Assembly: GCA_013423325.1 (NCBI GenBank)
Contig: BLJB01000109.1
Span: forward strand, 32,917 to 96,916
Source of the DNA: Usnea hakonensis
Taxonomy: Eukaryota; Ascomycota; Lecanoromycetes; Lecanorales; Parmeliaceae
DNA: 64,000 nt
Direction: 5' to 3'
The translations under genes were made by a program, and so were the position numbers. A model generated the notes under the pieces. That model was not told where the DNA came from. It did no database searches and saw only the letters and a program-made list of their open reading frames with translations. Of this stretch, positions 21,577 to 32,956 are shown piece by piece. The number at the start of each line of letters is the position of its first letter. Position 1 is the stretch's first letter.

Positions 21577-23265
21577 TTTGAAGGGTGTAGGATGTGTCTA
21601 AGAGTAAAAAAAAGGCAATCTTCAAGTCTGGTGCTACTTGGAAAGTATATATCTTGAGAGAAAGAGCGAATGAAGAGAATGAGTTATAGACTGCTAAGAG
21701 AAGACTTTATGAAAGGAGAGAGCTTTGCCGCTTTAATACTTGACGTGGGCCCCATAGATCATAGCTCGCCCAGCCATGTCGGATCACTTCTGGAACATGT
21801 CAAGCATAGTGCGACAGACTTCCACAGAAACAACCCTGATCACAAGTGCAATTGTCAGTTCCTCCCTTCCCTCTAAAACACCTTGTACGTTAAAGGTGTC
21901 CACATTCTGCCAAGATGTTTTGGGATAGCGGGCTGACGGTGCCGGAATTTCGGGTAATAGGAGCTTTCCAAGCCGTGTTCACACTGTTTATCTTCCAACC
22001 GTGTCTATTCATAGCTTCCATAGGCCTTTTCCTCAGGTCCGCGCGTTTCATACTCACAAGTAAAGTATGCGAAATGAGAGGTAGCTTTCTTTCTCGCGCC
22101 TTTTACTTACGCGCACTGTTGGCACGGTTAGCCGACGGGCTGTGCAATGCCAAGACAAGTAAGGTCTGGTAAGCGAAAAGAGCTAGTTTTCTGCCAGCAA
22201 TAGATGTTAAATTTCTTCCCTTTTCGGATTCATCATTTTCAATGCAACGGAGCGGATCCGTCCCTAAGAGCCCACGGGGTTCCTGGATCAGTGGTGTTTT
22301 TCTACCAAAGCAAACGAAGGACGTCATCTAACCGTATCCCTAAAGATAGCCTTGAGTCGTCGACATTCAAAACCTGAAAGATAGACCAGTCTCGATCCAT
22401 TTCATGACAATGCCTAGATATATGGGCCATCAGTAACGACTTTCTACCAGTTGCTTGACATTCCAGGAATAAGTTCTTGTTCTCCCGCAATTTTAATGTC
22501 ATGAAAAATTCGCGCTACTCCATCACCCTTTGCTTAGCCATCAAACGAGCCAAGTTGCCACTAGCTGTGATTCGTCTATCCTTGCGGGGGACTGAATTGG
22601 AGAGAGACAAATGTTGGCTGAAAACTACTTCTCTTAAAATGGGCGGACTTTGTCATCGGTCTTCTTTCAGCAAAGGGTATCTGTCATGTGTTTCTGATAG
22701 GTCGCTAAGGAGTGCCCGTGGTTCTCAAGAGCTTCATGTATCATTCGTAAATGTACCGTCTTAGGTAAAGACGCTATGGCTGAGCTATGCAATTTGCATA
22801 GTCTGGGACATGGTATCAGACGCTCTGCTCCACGAGCAGAGGCTTTTCCAAAAACCTCTTCTGCGGCCTGAGGCTCTGTTCTATTTTTGGGGAATAATTG
22901 ATACTCTCCAATGCGGCTTTGTTAAGAATTGGTTCTGCAGACAGGCTCGTCTATTGTCCAAGTGTCTCAGACAAGTGAGATTGGAAGACTCAACGATGGA
23001 AGTTTATGTGGTGGTCTTGGGATTTGTTATTTCATGATTCTCTTTGTATATAGTGGTACCTTGAGAAAGTTGTTTGTTGGAGATAGATGATTATATGAAT
23101 TGTGATTCCTCCAACAACGCTTCCTCCGTATCAATGCATCATTGTAAGACAGACAAAAGCTCAATTCCTGCAAGCTATTGAGGACACTCTGATCCGGAGA
23201 GAGGCAATTCAAGTAGGTCCTTCTGGTACTTCGTGTTCCAAGTTAAATACTAAATGACTGCTCAG
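21577..23265. other. Spacer, no gene recognised
   Basis: The first 100 bp are the upstream region of the secreted gene. Nothing in the remaining 1.6 kb has coding character; in particular no N-terminal exon for the following phosphotransferase pseudogene could be found. Confidence 0.45.
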
Positions 23266-24152
23266 CCTCTAAGTTTCTACAATACGTAAAGGCCCTGATA
23301 CAAGACTTGCCGCTTGAACTCGTCAACCACCAAGGTTGAAACAGGGAGACTCCCATATATCCAGAACGTGACCGAGTTATCCAGTCTCGCGCCACCGAGT
23401 TTGACCTTAACGCTACTGGTAAAAAGCAAATATGTGGAGACCTCGTCACCAGTACTACTTTTTATGATAAATTCGTTCTATTGTTCTAGACGTATAATAT
23501 CCTATCTGGCCAACTTCACATCTGGCAAAAGGTCCCACGAGACTCGTTTCCCTTGAAGCGTGAAAAGAAAACTGTCATCGGCCTTGCCAACTTCATCGCC
23601 ACTGCATCCCACTTTCCTCACTCCAAAGCTCGCTACGAAGAGAACAGCTGGACCTTATGGGTCAACGCTGCTATTAAGGGCATGGAGCGCAACGAGTCAA
23701 CAAGACAAGTTGCTCCGGCAGTCTACACGAAGATCGGGCCCCTCGACTCGAAGCTGCATCTTCTAAACACATTGCCCGCCGTCTTGACACACCTGGAGCT
23801 CGCTAGACAGAATATCTTCGCTAACAAAGATGCTGGCAGTGTAACTGGGGTCATTGATTTTGACGAAGCCCGCACCGAAGCCTTGCGTATTGACATGTTC
23901 GCATTTTAAGAGAACCAGTTCGGTAGTATGAAGTATGGGCACTGGACGCCATTCGACATGCCCGCAGGAGAGCAATATCCGGGGTTGTCTGTGAGCGAGG
24001 TGTTGAACAAGGCATTTTGGGATTCTCTGTGGGCAAATGTGGCTCCAGATTTGAGAAGACAAGACCTGGAAGAAGCGGTGGGGCTGGCATTGAGAGTGGG
24101 ATACATCAATCACTACTTCGTGAGGAATTTGTTGGATGAGATTGATGGCTAA
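23266..24152 (+). pseudogene. Aminoglycoside-phosphotransferase-like (APH/choline kinase fold) pseudogene
   Basis: One reading phase stays coherent from about 23266 (after an acceptor-like CTCAG) to the final stop at 24150, about 295 codons. It is interrupted by TGA at 23337, TAG at 23487 and TAA at 23907. Readable family features are GETPIYPERDR-like sequence, SGQLHIWQKVPRDSFPLK, LTHLELARQNIF in the catalytic loop, VIDFDEAR as the metal-binding loop (Brenner-like DFD) and an ENQFGSM segment. The catalytic-loop Asp of HxDxxxxN is Glu here (HLE). The N-terminal lobe with the nucleotide-binding Lys is not visible. The first stop sits where Trp would fit (G to A). Fungal members phosphorylate unknown small molecules; this copy is surely non-functional. 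Confidence 0.82.
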
Positions 24153-24921
24153 GAGAGTGCATGTGGTGTCGTTGGATTATGCAAGAGAGAGCCTGCTGTT
24201 TCTGAGAGGCTCTGGAGTATGATCTCAGCGCATGTAGTTGTCGAACGTAGATGGAGCTGCAGATATGGCTGATCTCTGGCTTTTCGGAAAACCATGGTGT
24301 CTTGGAGACAAAAGCTTAAGATCGTGGCTGCTCTTTTGTGATGGCTATATTCGGCCAGCCTATTCAACTCGGCATGCAATCTGGTAAAATATCGGAAATG
24401 ATGTTTCTGAGGGAATTTCGGAGAGCTCGCGGCCTATCTCCATGCTACCTACGAGATCTTCAATGACTTTTTAACACGTGAAGCTTTTGATGCAAAGACA
24501 ATGGGAGGCAACGACTTGACACGGTTGGTCAAAACGTCCGTTCTTCATTTTTTGCCTCTTCTTCGGTTTTAACACATCATTCATCAACACCTTTTGCACG
24601 GTGATGAGAAGCTTCGGATGCAAAAAAAGAGACACATGGCGGCAAGCGCTCGACTCGAATATTTAATACGATCGCTCTTTGATTTAACATTCTATGTCCG
24701 CCTATTCTTGGGTTTCAATACATTGTACATCAACACCTTTCGCTTGGTGATGAGGAGTCAGAGGTTCAATATATAAATAGCTAACGTTCACAAATACTTG
24801 AAGCAATACCCACTCCACCAAATACCGACACTACTAACAACTCCATTCCAGAACTGAAAGCAAAACCTCGGCCAAAACGTGCTCTTGAATTATACCGACT
24901 AGTGCTTCCTTGCAGATCAAA
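24153..24921. other. Upstream region of the RING gene with a diverged direct repeat
   Basis: There is no gene. It contains two about 50-bp copies (24561-24613 and 24707-24755) that share TTYAAYACATYRTWCATCAACACC and GGTGATGAG, with about 20 percent differences. A TATATAA lies at 24770-24776, about 150 bp ahead of the start codon, and could be the core promoter of the RING gene. Confidence 0.5.
24561..24755 (+). repeat. Direct repeat upstream of the RING gene, two copies
   Basis: The copies lie about 146 bp apart and share ATCAACACCTTT and GGTGATGAGRAG. They are non-coding and may be duplicated regulatory sequence or chance remnants of a repeat. Confidence 0.55.
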
Positions 24922-26049
24922 ATGGCACTCAAATTCCCTTCCGGCAGAGCCTCGGTCAGCATTCAAGAATTCCAAAACAAGCAACAGACTCAGAAAGATT
25001 GTGGTATCTGTAAAGAGCTCTGGGGAATCGATGACGAGTGTATTGGCAACAAGGTGCATGTTCTTCATCCATGTCAACACGTTGTCGGCTCTCAATGCTG
25101 GAACTTGGTGGAGGACGAGCAGAAGGGCAAATGCCCTGTTTGTACGGTCGAGATACGATGTGATGAGAAGATTGGGGTGCGCACCATTGTCGACAGATGC
25201 GCTCCAGCCACTCCAAATGCCCGGCGTCAGGAACCAGAGAAGTTCCTACTCCTAACGCAGGGCTCGTGTTTGAGAGGCCAGGCGGTGGTAGTGGAAGATT
25301 GGGAGGAGAACGACCATGAAGAGGACATCATCATAGAAGGGGGGAAAAAGGATGATAATTATGATGTCGAGCTTGACGCTGGCTTGCGCTTCGTGGACCT
25401 TAGTGTTGGGATCGGATATATAAAAGAAGGACTCGGCATGTTGCAGGATTCGTCTAGTACCTTGACGCCTGTACCCTGGAATCGCTCGAGACGCTTCTTT
25501 ACGGACACTGCGCATATCAAGGAAGGCAGCAAGAGACGAAAGATCGATATCGCCACGTTTTCCAGTGGTGGAACAGAGTTCACTATGAACAATCTCAGAC
25601 AGACTTTGTCTTCAGCTGAGGATTGGACCATGGAAGATGTCGCCGCAGTCCTTGGAGGGAAACAGGTTGCAAACAAAGACTCCATGTCTTTGCGAAAGTT
25701 AGAGAAGAAGCTCGCAGATATACAAGCTGAGATTGAAGAGCGAAAGTCGGAGAAGAAGATCGCAGATATACGAGCTGAGATCGAAGAGCTGAAGGATCTC
25801 GAGTCTTGCGAGATTGCGCGGCGAGAAGAAGCGGAGTTCGAAAAGTGGAAGAATCACGAGTCTCGCGAGAATGCGCGCTATTGGGAAGCCAGTATCAAGA
25901 TAGAATGCATCCGAGAGATCAACAAGAAGGCTGACGAAGAGGTTCTCAGAATTCGTGCTGAGGCTGAAGACGAGGTCGAAAGGGTCCGCGCTAGAGCTTC
26001 CGCGGAAATCGCCAAGCTACACAGTCATAGGAAGGTGGCGGGGGTGTAG
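24922..26049 (+). CDS. RING-type zinc-finger protein with C-terminal coiled coil
   Basis: This is a single exon of 375 aa. The start is the ATG in AAAATGGCAC, because the open frame upstream has no ATG. Residues 27-74 carry a RING-like finger: C27-x2-C30, then PCQHVVGSQC (C51, H53, C59) and C71-x2-C74. The usual fifth ligand position is Gly, as in many fungal RINGs of the CxHxxGxxC type. The middle (residues about 110-140) is acidic. Residues 255-370 are a highly charged heptad region with a 16-residue repeat (KKLADIQAEIEE and KKIADIRAEIEE). Such proteins may act as E3 ubiquitin ligases with the coiled coil for oligomerisation. No partner or target can be inferred, and there is no signal peptide. 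Confidence 0.75.
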   Translation: MALKFPSGRASVSIQEFQNKQQTQKDCGICKELWGIDDECIGNKVHVLHPCQHVVGSQCWNLVEDEQKGKCPVCTVEIRCDEKIGVRTIVDRCAPATPNARRQEPEKFLLLTQGSCLRGQAVVVEDWEENDHEEDIIIEGGKKDDNYDVELDAGLRFVDLSVGIGYIKEGLGMLQDSSSTLTPVPWNRSRRFFTDTAHIKEGSKRRKIDIATFSSGGTEFTMNNLRQTLSSAEDWTMEDVAAVLGGKQVANKDSMSLRKLEKKLADIQAEIEERKSEKKIADIRAEIEELKDLESCEIARREEAEFEKWKNHESRENARYWEASIKIECIREINKKADEEVLRIRAEAEDEVERVRARASAEIAKLHSHRKVAGV

Positions 26050-26361
26050 CAAACGCTACCCATGGAGAAGCGTATTGTATGTCGGAAGAGATTGTTCGGA
26101 GAGCGGAGTATTGATACACTAGGATTTAGGATTAATACTTTACACCAAAAGAGAAAGAGCGTTCTTCTACTTTCTTCGATGGTAAGCTGGGGATCTCTTT
26201 ACTTCTCATTTGGCGTTTGTCGTGGTCTGATCTCTTGAGCGTGATAGTACCTCGGATGCGCGGATGCTGGCGAAGAGGTTCTGTAGAGGGAAGAAGTGTA
26301 AAGTTGGGAAAGTTTGCGAGAGCAAGATGTATTGCATGATAGGTGACAAGATCACCTCCAT

Positions 26362-27031
26362 CTAAGAAGGAAGTTTCAAAACCCCGCTCGAATTGAAAGT
26401 TTGTGTGACTGATGGCAGGATTGGTTCGCCTTGCAGGACACGCCCGTCACCGATAACATGCCTCTCTTCTATGACTAAGAGAGCGATGCCAAACGGATTC
26501 CCCTGCACGACCATAAACGTCCTCAAACCCCACAAAACCTCTTTCACGTCACTTCATTTCAGCTTTCTGCGGGCCAGCAAGTCACTGCCTAGTCTGATGT
26601 AAGCACCGTCTTTCACTTCCTTGTAAGGATCGCAAGAAGCCGGCAGTTCGCCGTCTCCTGAGATATCGATTATATTCGAGACGGTTGTCCAGGCATTGAA
26701 GATTGCAGTACGGAGGGCTTTTTTATTGATGGGAATTGCTCGATTAATAGACATCGCAAGACTCAGTTTGGTGCCTTCGATAGGAAAGACGAGATTTTCC
26801 GTGAGACTTGTGATCATTCTGGTTTTCGAGCACATTTGTCAGCTTATCTCTGCAAGTGAAAGATGGCACTCTCCGTAATGCCTACTCTGGCCTAGTTGAG
26901 TTGAACTGGATACTGTTGGCACTCTGCTCTGTCAGCATCAAGGTTCCTGGAGAGTCGAGCGCACTGAGCGGGGCGGCCGAGACGAAGAAGGCTTGTTGGA
27001 AGAGAAAGAAGAATGCTGGGAAGAGGAACAT
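26362..27031 (-). pseudogene. Small secreted protein, family member 3, with in-frame stop
   Basis: Two exons (27031-26886 and 26818-26362) are joined by a 67-nt intron with a canonical CTGAC branch point. They would encode 200 aa. Exon 1 gives a strong signal peptide (MFLFPAFFFLFQQAFFVSAAP). Codon 137 is TGA (26554-26556), after KLK. The region after the stop aligns without gaps for 39 residues with the 9345 gene: its RWVEMWYLVRSLHTW matches K*SDVKEVLWGLRTF, and GTGRL matches GDGRV. The stop therefore replaces a Trp (TGG to TGA). The frame downstream of the stop stays open to TAG at 26362. It could be a recent null allele, a sequencing error, or a gene that now makes a shortened 136-aa product. 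Confidence 0.72.
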
Positions 27032-28253
27032 GATATCTATTTATGAACAAAGACACAAAATTGAACAAGTTTAGAGCTCTTTCCCTCACGCAATTTTGAA
27101 GAATTTGTGCCAAACGGCATGCATTTTCTTCATCTCGATGCGCTAATTGTAGAAAAACAATCAGGGTCGCGCCGAGCGAGCCGTAAGGAAATATCTCAAG
27201 GTACGAGCAGGCTAAGTGCAAGACGGGCGCTTGGACGAGCGCATGTGTGATGGGATACAGGCGACAATAGGCGCTTTGGATGAGCAAATTACTTTTGCGA
27301 CATGGTAAGAACGTCGATCATTTCTATGTAAGTTGTAGATCTCAAGATTGACACATCGAAAGCAGATGTCGGGTGCTTTCTTGGGGGCTAGTGCTTCATT
27401 CGCCATATACGAACCATACGAATGCATGCAGACGGTCAAATGTGCACAGAGGGTAGGTAGCTGTAACAGTGGTTGGCCTGTCTCATCGGCATGGGTAGGC
27501 CGAACAGAGGCCCATTGCCACAGCGCTAGAAGCTCTCCCATATCTTTGCGATATAGACCTGGAATAAAACGTATTATATACAGGCAGGCGTGGGTGGTCG
27601 AAGAATCGATGCAATGACTCTGAAGGAGATGAATCGAATAGAGAGCAATCGCAGTGCATAAAGTAGTAAATGTATGGTACACTGTCCCACCATGGCCATG
27701 CCTGTGCACCATCTTCCTGAATCCTGGTGATTCGAATCCATGCTTCGAGTCCATGCATGCAATCACTGGAACGAGTAATGCGATTGTGCGATAGCCGAAA
27801 TCAGTGGCGAGGCTACTGACCCAGAAAAATGACAGTATACCGAGTATATGGTAGAAAAAAGTGTCAGCAGAGGTTTGATGTCGTCTATTCTGACAATGAA
27901 GACTGTCTTTGACAGTGACCCGCTGCCATAGATTAGGTAGGACGGACTAGGTAGACTTTCACATGAGAAATCCGCAGTGGCAATTGGAAAGGGGCAGAGC
28001 CCAAGAGGTCCATTACAGTAAGGTGCCTTTGATATATCAACAAATGCTTCGTCCGGCACAAGTTGACACATTTCCTTAGCGTGGACAAGGAGAGGACGCT
28101 AATCGAATCTGTCCTAGTGTGTTGGCGGGATTGAAGAACAAAATTCTCCGGTTCTCCGTTCTCCGCTAAAATCATCAAGTACAGTCTGATACTCCATTTA
28201 GGATGCTTCATACTGAAGACTAAGACAGCGACTTTACTTGACCGCTGATAAAG
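27032..28253. other. Spacer, no gene recognised
   Basis: A 184-codon frame on the minus strand (27766-27212) is the longest here. It is rich in His, Cys and Arg, has no domain or signal peptide and is not accepted as a gene. The last 200 bp form the probable promoter of the Zn2Cys6 gene. Confidence 0.45.
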
Positions 28254-30366
28254 ATGGAGCTCAATGCCGTTCCGACTGCCGGAACTTCAGCCCCGTACGG
28301 TCGTGCTTGCTCAACCTGTGCCCGGTCGAAAGCAAAATGCATTACAGGTAATAGCACCAATGCAAAATGCGAGAGGTATTTCAAAGGCCTCATGCAATTA
28401 TTGTGACTGGGTATGCTAACCCATTACAGATGCCTTCGACTAAACAAAGACTGTCAACCCGTACAGACTGTGCGGAGGCGCAAGACAGCGAGCAGGGCGT
28501 CCAATAACCAAAAAGAAAGGCTAGAAGAGAAGCTCGATGGATTATATAAGCTACTGCAGTCGTCTGTACCTTCAGCGTCTCAAGTAGACCAGACTGCCTC
28601 CCTATCGACTGCACTCATATCTACTCGGTCGACCTCCGAGTCAGTCCCATCCCATGTTCCCAATCCGCAGCGCAGCGGCGACGTTCGTCCATCATCAGTT
28701 CTACACCAGAATTGGAATCCGATAGATGGACTTCGCCCGAACCCCCCCACCACTGCCCCAGATGCTCCATACGTACTTTCGGGCACGAGATCTACAGCCT
28801 ACCATTGCCCCGATAGTTCGCTCGTCAGCGGGCTTGAACCCTCCTCTGATCAAGCAGAAGAATATCTGAATACCTTTCGACCCCACATGGCGACTTACTT
28901 TCCCTTCATCCTTGTACCAGAGTCTACGACAGCCCATGAACTTCGTCGTGAACGCCCATTCTTGTGGCTTTGTGTAATGTCGGTGGCAGCGAAATCTACG
29001 GCTCAGCAGAAGGCCCTTGGAAGAGAAGTGAAGATAGGTATGGGAAGGGAAATAATTGCTGAGGGTAAGAACAACATTGACTTACTCTTGGGACTTCTTG
29101 TATTTGTTGCCTGGTAGGTAGATTCCGCTGTCTCTAGTATCCGATATGCTATTTCGAAGAATTTGACGATGTAGGGGCCACTACCATATACATGATAATC
29201 CAATTATCATTCAAAGCTTACAGCTTGCCATCGCATTAGCGGGTAATCTTGGATTGAATAAGCCGGCGCTCAAAGAGCCGACACCTCTGATGTTGAACCT
29301 TGATGCGCGAGGATGCCCGATGAGGCCTTCTGTTCCCTCACTACGAACATCGGAAGAACGGAGGGCAATGCTCGGCTGCTTTCTACTCAGCTCAGTGTAC
29401 GGAAGTTTCCAGTCTGAGGTCAAGCAGTAAAGGACTAATTAACATAATTTCAGAACGTCGTACTATTTCCAGCGTCTTGACGCTCTTCGCTGGACTCCGT
29501 ATCTGGACGAGTGTATGACAGTGCTAGCCGAGGAAAAGGATCAGCCGTCTGACGAGCTTCTAATTAACCTGGTGAGATTGCAACTCATCGTGGAGAAAGT
29601 GGGACGTGCTCCGTGGCATGAGGGACAGAACGATGCCACCGGTTCTACGAGAGCCCCAACAACATTCTACCTCAAAGCATTGCAAGCGCAACTGCAAGAC
29701 TTCAGAATGAAACTTTGTCCTGAGATCCAAGACAATGGTATGAAAGCGCTCGGAGTCTCTCTCAAAATCGTCACTTGCTAAGTCCTTGTAGAAGTCTTAC
29801 TCTTGCATCTGTATAGTACAGAGATAAAAGTGCACGAACTGGCTCTTTCAAAAGCCACTATCATCTCCAACAGCCCAGGCTTTCAGCAATTGGACTCGCT
29901 CTTTGTATGTCTTCATGCGACCAAAAAGTGGTTCGATCTGTTCCTCAGCTTGCCCCATGATTCTTTTGTTGGCTTCTCGATATCGCTGTTCACGCAACTA
30001 GCTCAGTGCATTATAACTCTATTCAGACTCCTAACTTTTGATGACTCGATTTGGGATCGGGGCCTCGCACGGGAGACAGCAAATCTCACGCTCATATTGG
30101 AACAAGTCGTCCAGAAGCTTACTCAAGTGAAAGCTGTCGCAAGACTGGATCATGGTGACCTGGAGGGGAAGGATATTTTCAGTGGAACTGCCCGGACCCT
30201 TGAGTCTATCAAGGTATGGTGGGATTCGAGATTAGCCGCGGAATCAACCAACAACACCGGCTTAAACGAGACGCTGACGGAACCTTTCTTGGATTTCCAA
30301 GATGACATGTGGTTGACAGATACTTTTGGTGGGGTTGATGGCCTTTTTGACATGACTTTGCAATGA
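28254..30366 (+). CDS. Zn2Cys6 fungal transcription factor
   Basis: The predicted product has 628 aa from five exons: 28254-28375, 28430-29113, 29175-29396, 29454-29737 and 29792-30366. All junctions are GT-AG and in phase. The binuclear zinc cluster is complete and split by the first intron: C19, C22, C29, C39, C42 and C49, with a basic ARSKAK loop. A linker and short coiled coil follow (NNQKERLEEKLDGLYKLLQ). The middle region (HMATYFPFILVP, LLLGLLVFVAWGHYHIHDNP, RAMLGCFLLSSV) is the familiar all-helical regulatory domain. It should act in the nucleus as a DNA-binding regulator, typically at paired CGG triplets. It lies 410 bp upstream of a co-oriented MFS gene, so that transporter is a natural candidate target; this is inference. 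The length and architecture are normal. Confidence 0.9.
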
Positions 30367-30633
30367 TGACCGAAAGTCGGGCTGCAAAGAAAGACGGAGA
30401 AGGCTGAAGCAACGTAGAATCCTTGGGCGCTAATCGTTGGCTCCTTCGGGATATCATACTCAATACTAGATCATCACAACTTGATCCTTAGATTTGATCC
30501 TTAGATTAATATAAAGTGAAGTTATTAGTAGAAAATTGTAATATAGAGCAAGCAGTAATAAAAAGACGTTGGCAGCGAACGGGATTCGGAATTACTCGGA
30601 ATCCCGAATTCCGTCCCTGCAGTATTGATTCAC

Positions 30634-30648
30634 TTAGGGTTAGGGTTA
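30634..30648 (+). repeat. Interstitial telomere-like motif (TTAGGG, 2.5 units)
   Basis: TTAGGGTTAGGGTTA occurs about 130 bp upstream of the MFS start codon. It may be a chance occurrence or a binding site for Rap1/Tbf1-like factors; the length is too short to infer a former chromosome end. Confidence 0.6.
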
Positions 30649-30776
30649 CACCACAAGACAGATATAAACGACGAGGCACCAATCAATACTCAGTCTTTAT
30701 TGACAGCAGAGTTCCTCATTCTCAATCTCTCTCATGCTCTTGTACCTCATGCAATTCGATATCAAGGCCAATCTTG

Positions 30777-32956
30777 ATGCTCTCACAAATGGAGACATGC
30801 CCCGCGTCAGAGATTATCCCCGACGCGGATTTCCAGTCAAATGCAAACGGAGAGAAGCCGGAGACAGGAATGATGAATTCAAAGGAGCATGGCACTGAGA
30901 GCGCAGAGACCCAGCACACAGACAATGAGGAATCTCAATATGTTACCGGCTTCAAGCTCGCTATCATTATGGTCTCGACGACATTGATCTTCTTTCTTGT
31001 AATGCTGGACCTTTCCATCATCACTACGGTCAGTCAAGCAACGATGCGCTAGCCTGTCTACTTCTAGCTTCGTCTGATACCTGGCTCAGGCTGTTCCCTA
31101 TATAACAAGCGAATTCCATTCTTTACTCGATGTGGGATGGTACGGTAGCGCGTATCTCTTGGCCAGGTGAGCTGCCTCCTTGTCTCTCCAGTCTTGCGAA
31201 TATGGATGGAGCTGAAGGACGGCAAACTAAAATAATCTAGTTGCTCACTACAGCCATTGACAGGCAAAATCTACACATACTACAGCTCCAAGGTAATGTG
31301 GAAACAGAACACCGTCGCAATGAATACTGAGCTACTCCAGAAAACATTTCTCATTTTTGTCGCACTTTTTGAACTGGGTTCTCTCTTGTGTGGAGTGGCT
31401 GTTTCTTCGAACATGTTGATCGTGGGAAGAGCCGTTGCCGGTATGGGATCTTCGGGTCTTTCAAATGGCGCCATCACAATTATCGCTGCGTGCGCCTCAT
31501 TGGAAAAAAGGCCTGGTTAGTAATCACGCGAAGAACCTTTACAACATAGTGCACCGCTGACGGAATTATCAAAGCCATCATTGGCATCATGATATCCGGT
31601 AAGCCCTAGAAAGCACATGCTTTCTTCCGTGGTGACACTCCTAATAAGCAAGCCAGTTGCCCAGATTGGCACAGTAACCGGACCACTGATCGGAGGACTT
31701 CTAACGCAGTATACAACTTGGCGCTGGTGTAAGCATCTGACTACTTGATTTCTATTCCTACACTGTTGACTCCTCCAGGCTTCTACATTAATCTTCCTAT
31801 CGGTGGCGCTGTGGCAGTCCTTCTGACGCGGATTCGAGTTCCTGACCGAATTGTCAAAAGCGATTCTCATTTTACCATCATATCAACAATGAAGAAGTTG
31901 GACATTTTTGGATTCGCTCTTTTTGCACCGGCTGCCATTCAATTTCTTCTCGCCCTCGAATGGGGTGGGTCCCGCTACGCCTGGAAAAGTTCGACTATCA
32001 TAGGATTGTTTTGCGGTGCCGCCGGCACATTCTGTGTGTTTCTTGCATGGGAGCATCGCAGAGGTGATTCGGCGATGATTCCGTTATCGATGATACGGCG
32101 GAGAATTGTGTGGTGCAGCTGCTCGGTCGCCTTCCTCTTCCTGGGATCAATGGCAATCACTTCTTACTACATGCCTATATATTTCCAGGCAGTGCGGAAT
32201 GCAACACCAACAATGAGCGGGGTTTACATTCTCCCTGCTATTCTAAGTCAGATAATCTTTGCGGCCGTCTCCGGGGTCTTAGGTATGCGTCTCACCTTAT
32301 ATCGTCTTGTCCTTACCAGATTGGATTTGCAGGTATTGACAACCTCCAGTCGGCAGACTCAAATACTATCTGCCCTGGATCCTTGCAAGCGGAGCTTTGA
32401 CAGCACTCGGGACCGGTCTCATATCAACTTTCACACCTACGACACCAATCGGAACCTGGATCGGCTATCAGATTCTTGCAGGCGCTGGTCGTGGATGCGG
32501 TATACAAATGGTAGGCATACCGGTGCACGTAATGACAAAACCACCGCACTAGCAGCTGCTAACCTTTTTGGTCAAAAACAGCCCCTGGTAGCCATCCAAA
32601 CCACCCTACCTCAAGACCAGAGCCCAGTAGGCGTAGCCCTCGCCATCTTCGCCCAAACCTTCGGCGGCGCCTTGTACTTGACCTTTGCCGAAACAGACTT
32701 TACCACTGCCCTGAAAGAAGCTCTGAGAACCTTCGCCCCCACCGTCAGCGCGGACACTGTCATCGCCGCGGGCGCTTCGTCTTTCCGGAAAGTGGTCCCG
32801 ACGGCTGATATTGCTGGTGTGCTCTTGGCTTACAACCGGGCTGTCCAGCATACGTTTTATCTGGCCGCTGCGGCTGCGGCGGCGACGTTTGTGTTTGGTT
32901 GGGGGATGGGGTGGAAGAGCGTTGGGAAGGATACGGTGGCGGAGTCGGAAGCGTGA
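30777..32956 (+). CDS. MFS drug:H+ antiporter (DHA2, 14-helix type)
   Basis: The predicted product has 563 aa from nine exons: 30777-31028, 31090-31166, 31241-31292, 31341-31515, 31575-31598, 31657-31728, 31779-32282, 32350-32510 and 32582-32956. One exon is only 24 nt. Every phase closes and the result reads as a complete transporter. The N-terminal 55 residues are hydrophilic. Then come MLDLSIITTAVPYIT, DVGWYGSAYLLASCSLQPLTGK, GRAVAGMGSSGLSNG, VGPLIGG-like PLIGGLLTQYTTWRWCFYINLPIGG, and late helices with WIGYQILAGAGRGCGIQM and PVGVALAIFAQTFGG. The start may instead be the second ATG at 30789. Export of a toxic metabolite or drug is the family role. It probably belongs with the Zn2Cys6 factor upstream. 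Confidence 0.92.

Noticed and set aside
27728..27745. GATTCGAATCC, a tRNA B-box-like word
   Set aside because: No A box, acceptor stem or cloverleaf pairing within 80 bp.
27212..27766. 184-codon minus-strand frame
   Set aside because: No domain, signal peptide, codon pattern or splice partner was found; composition is irregular.
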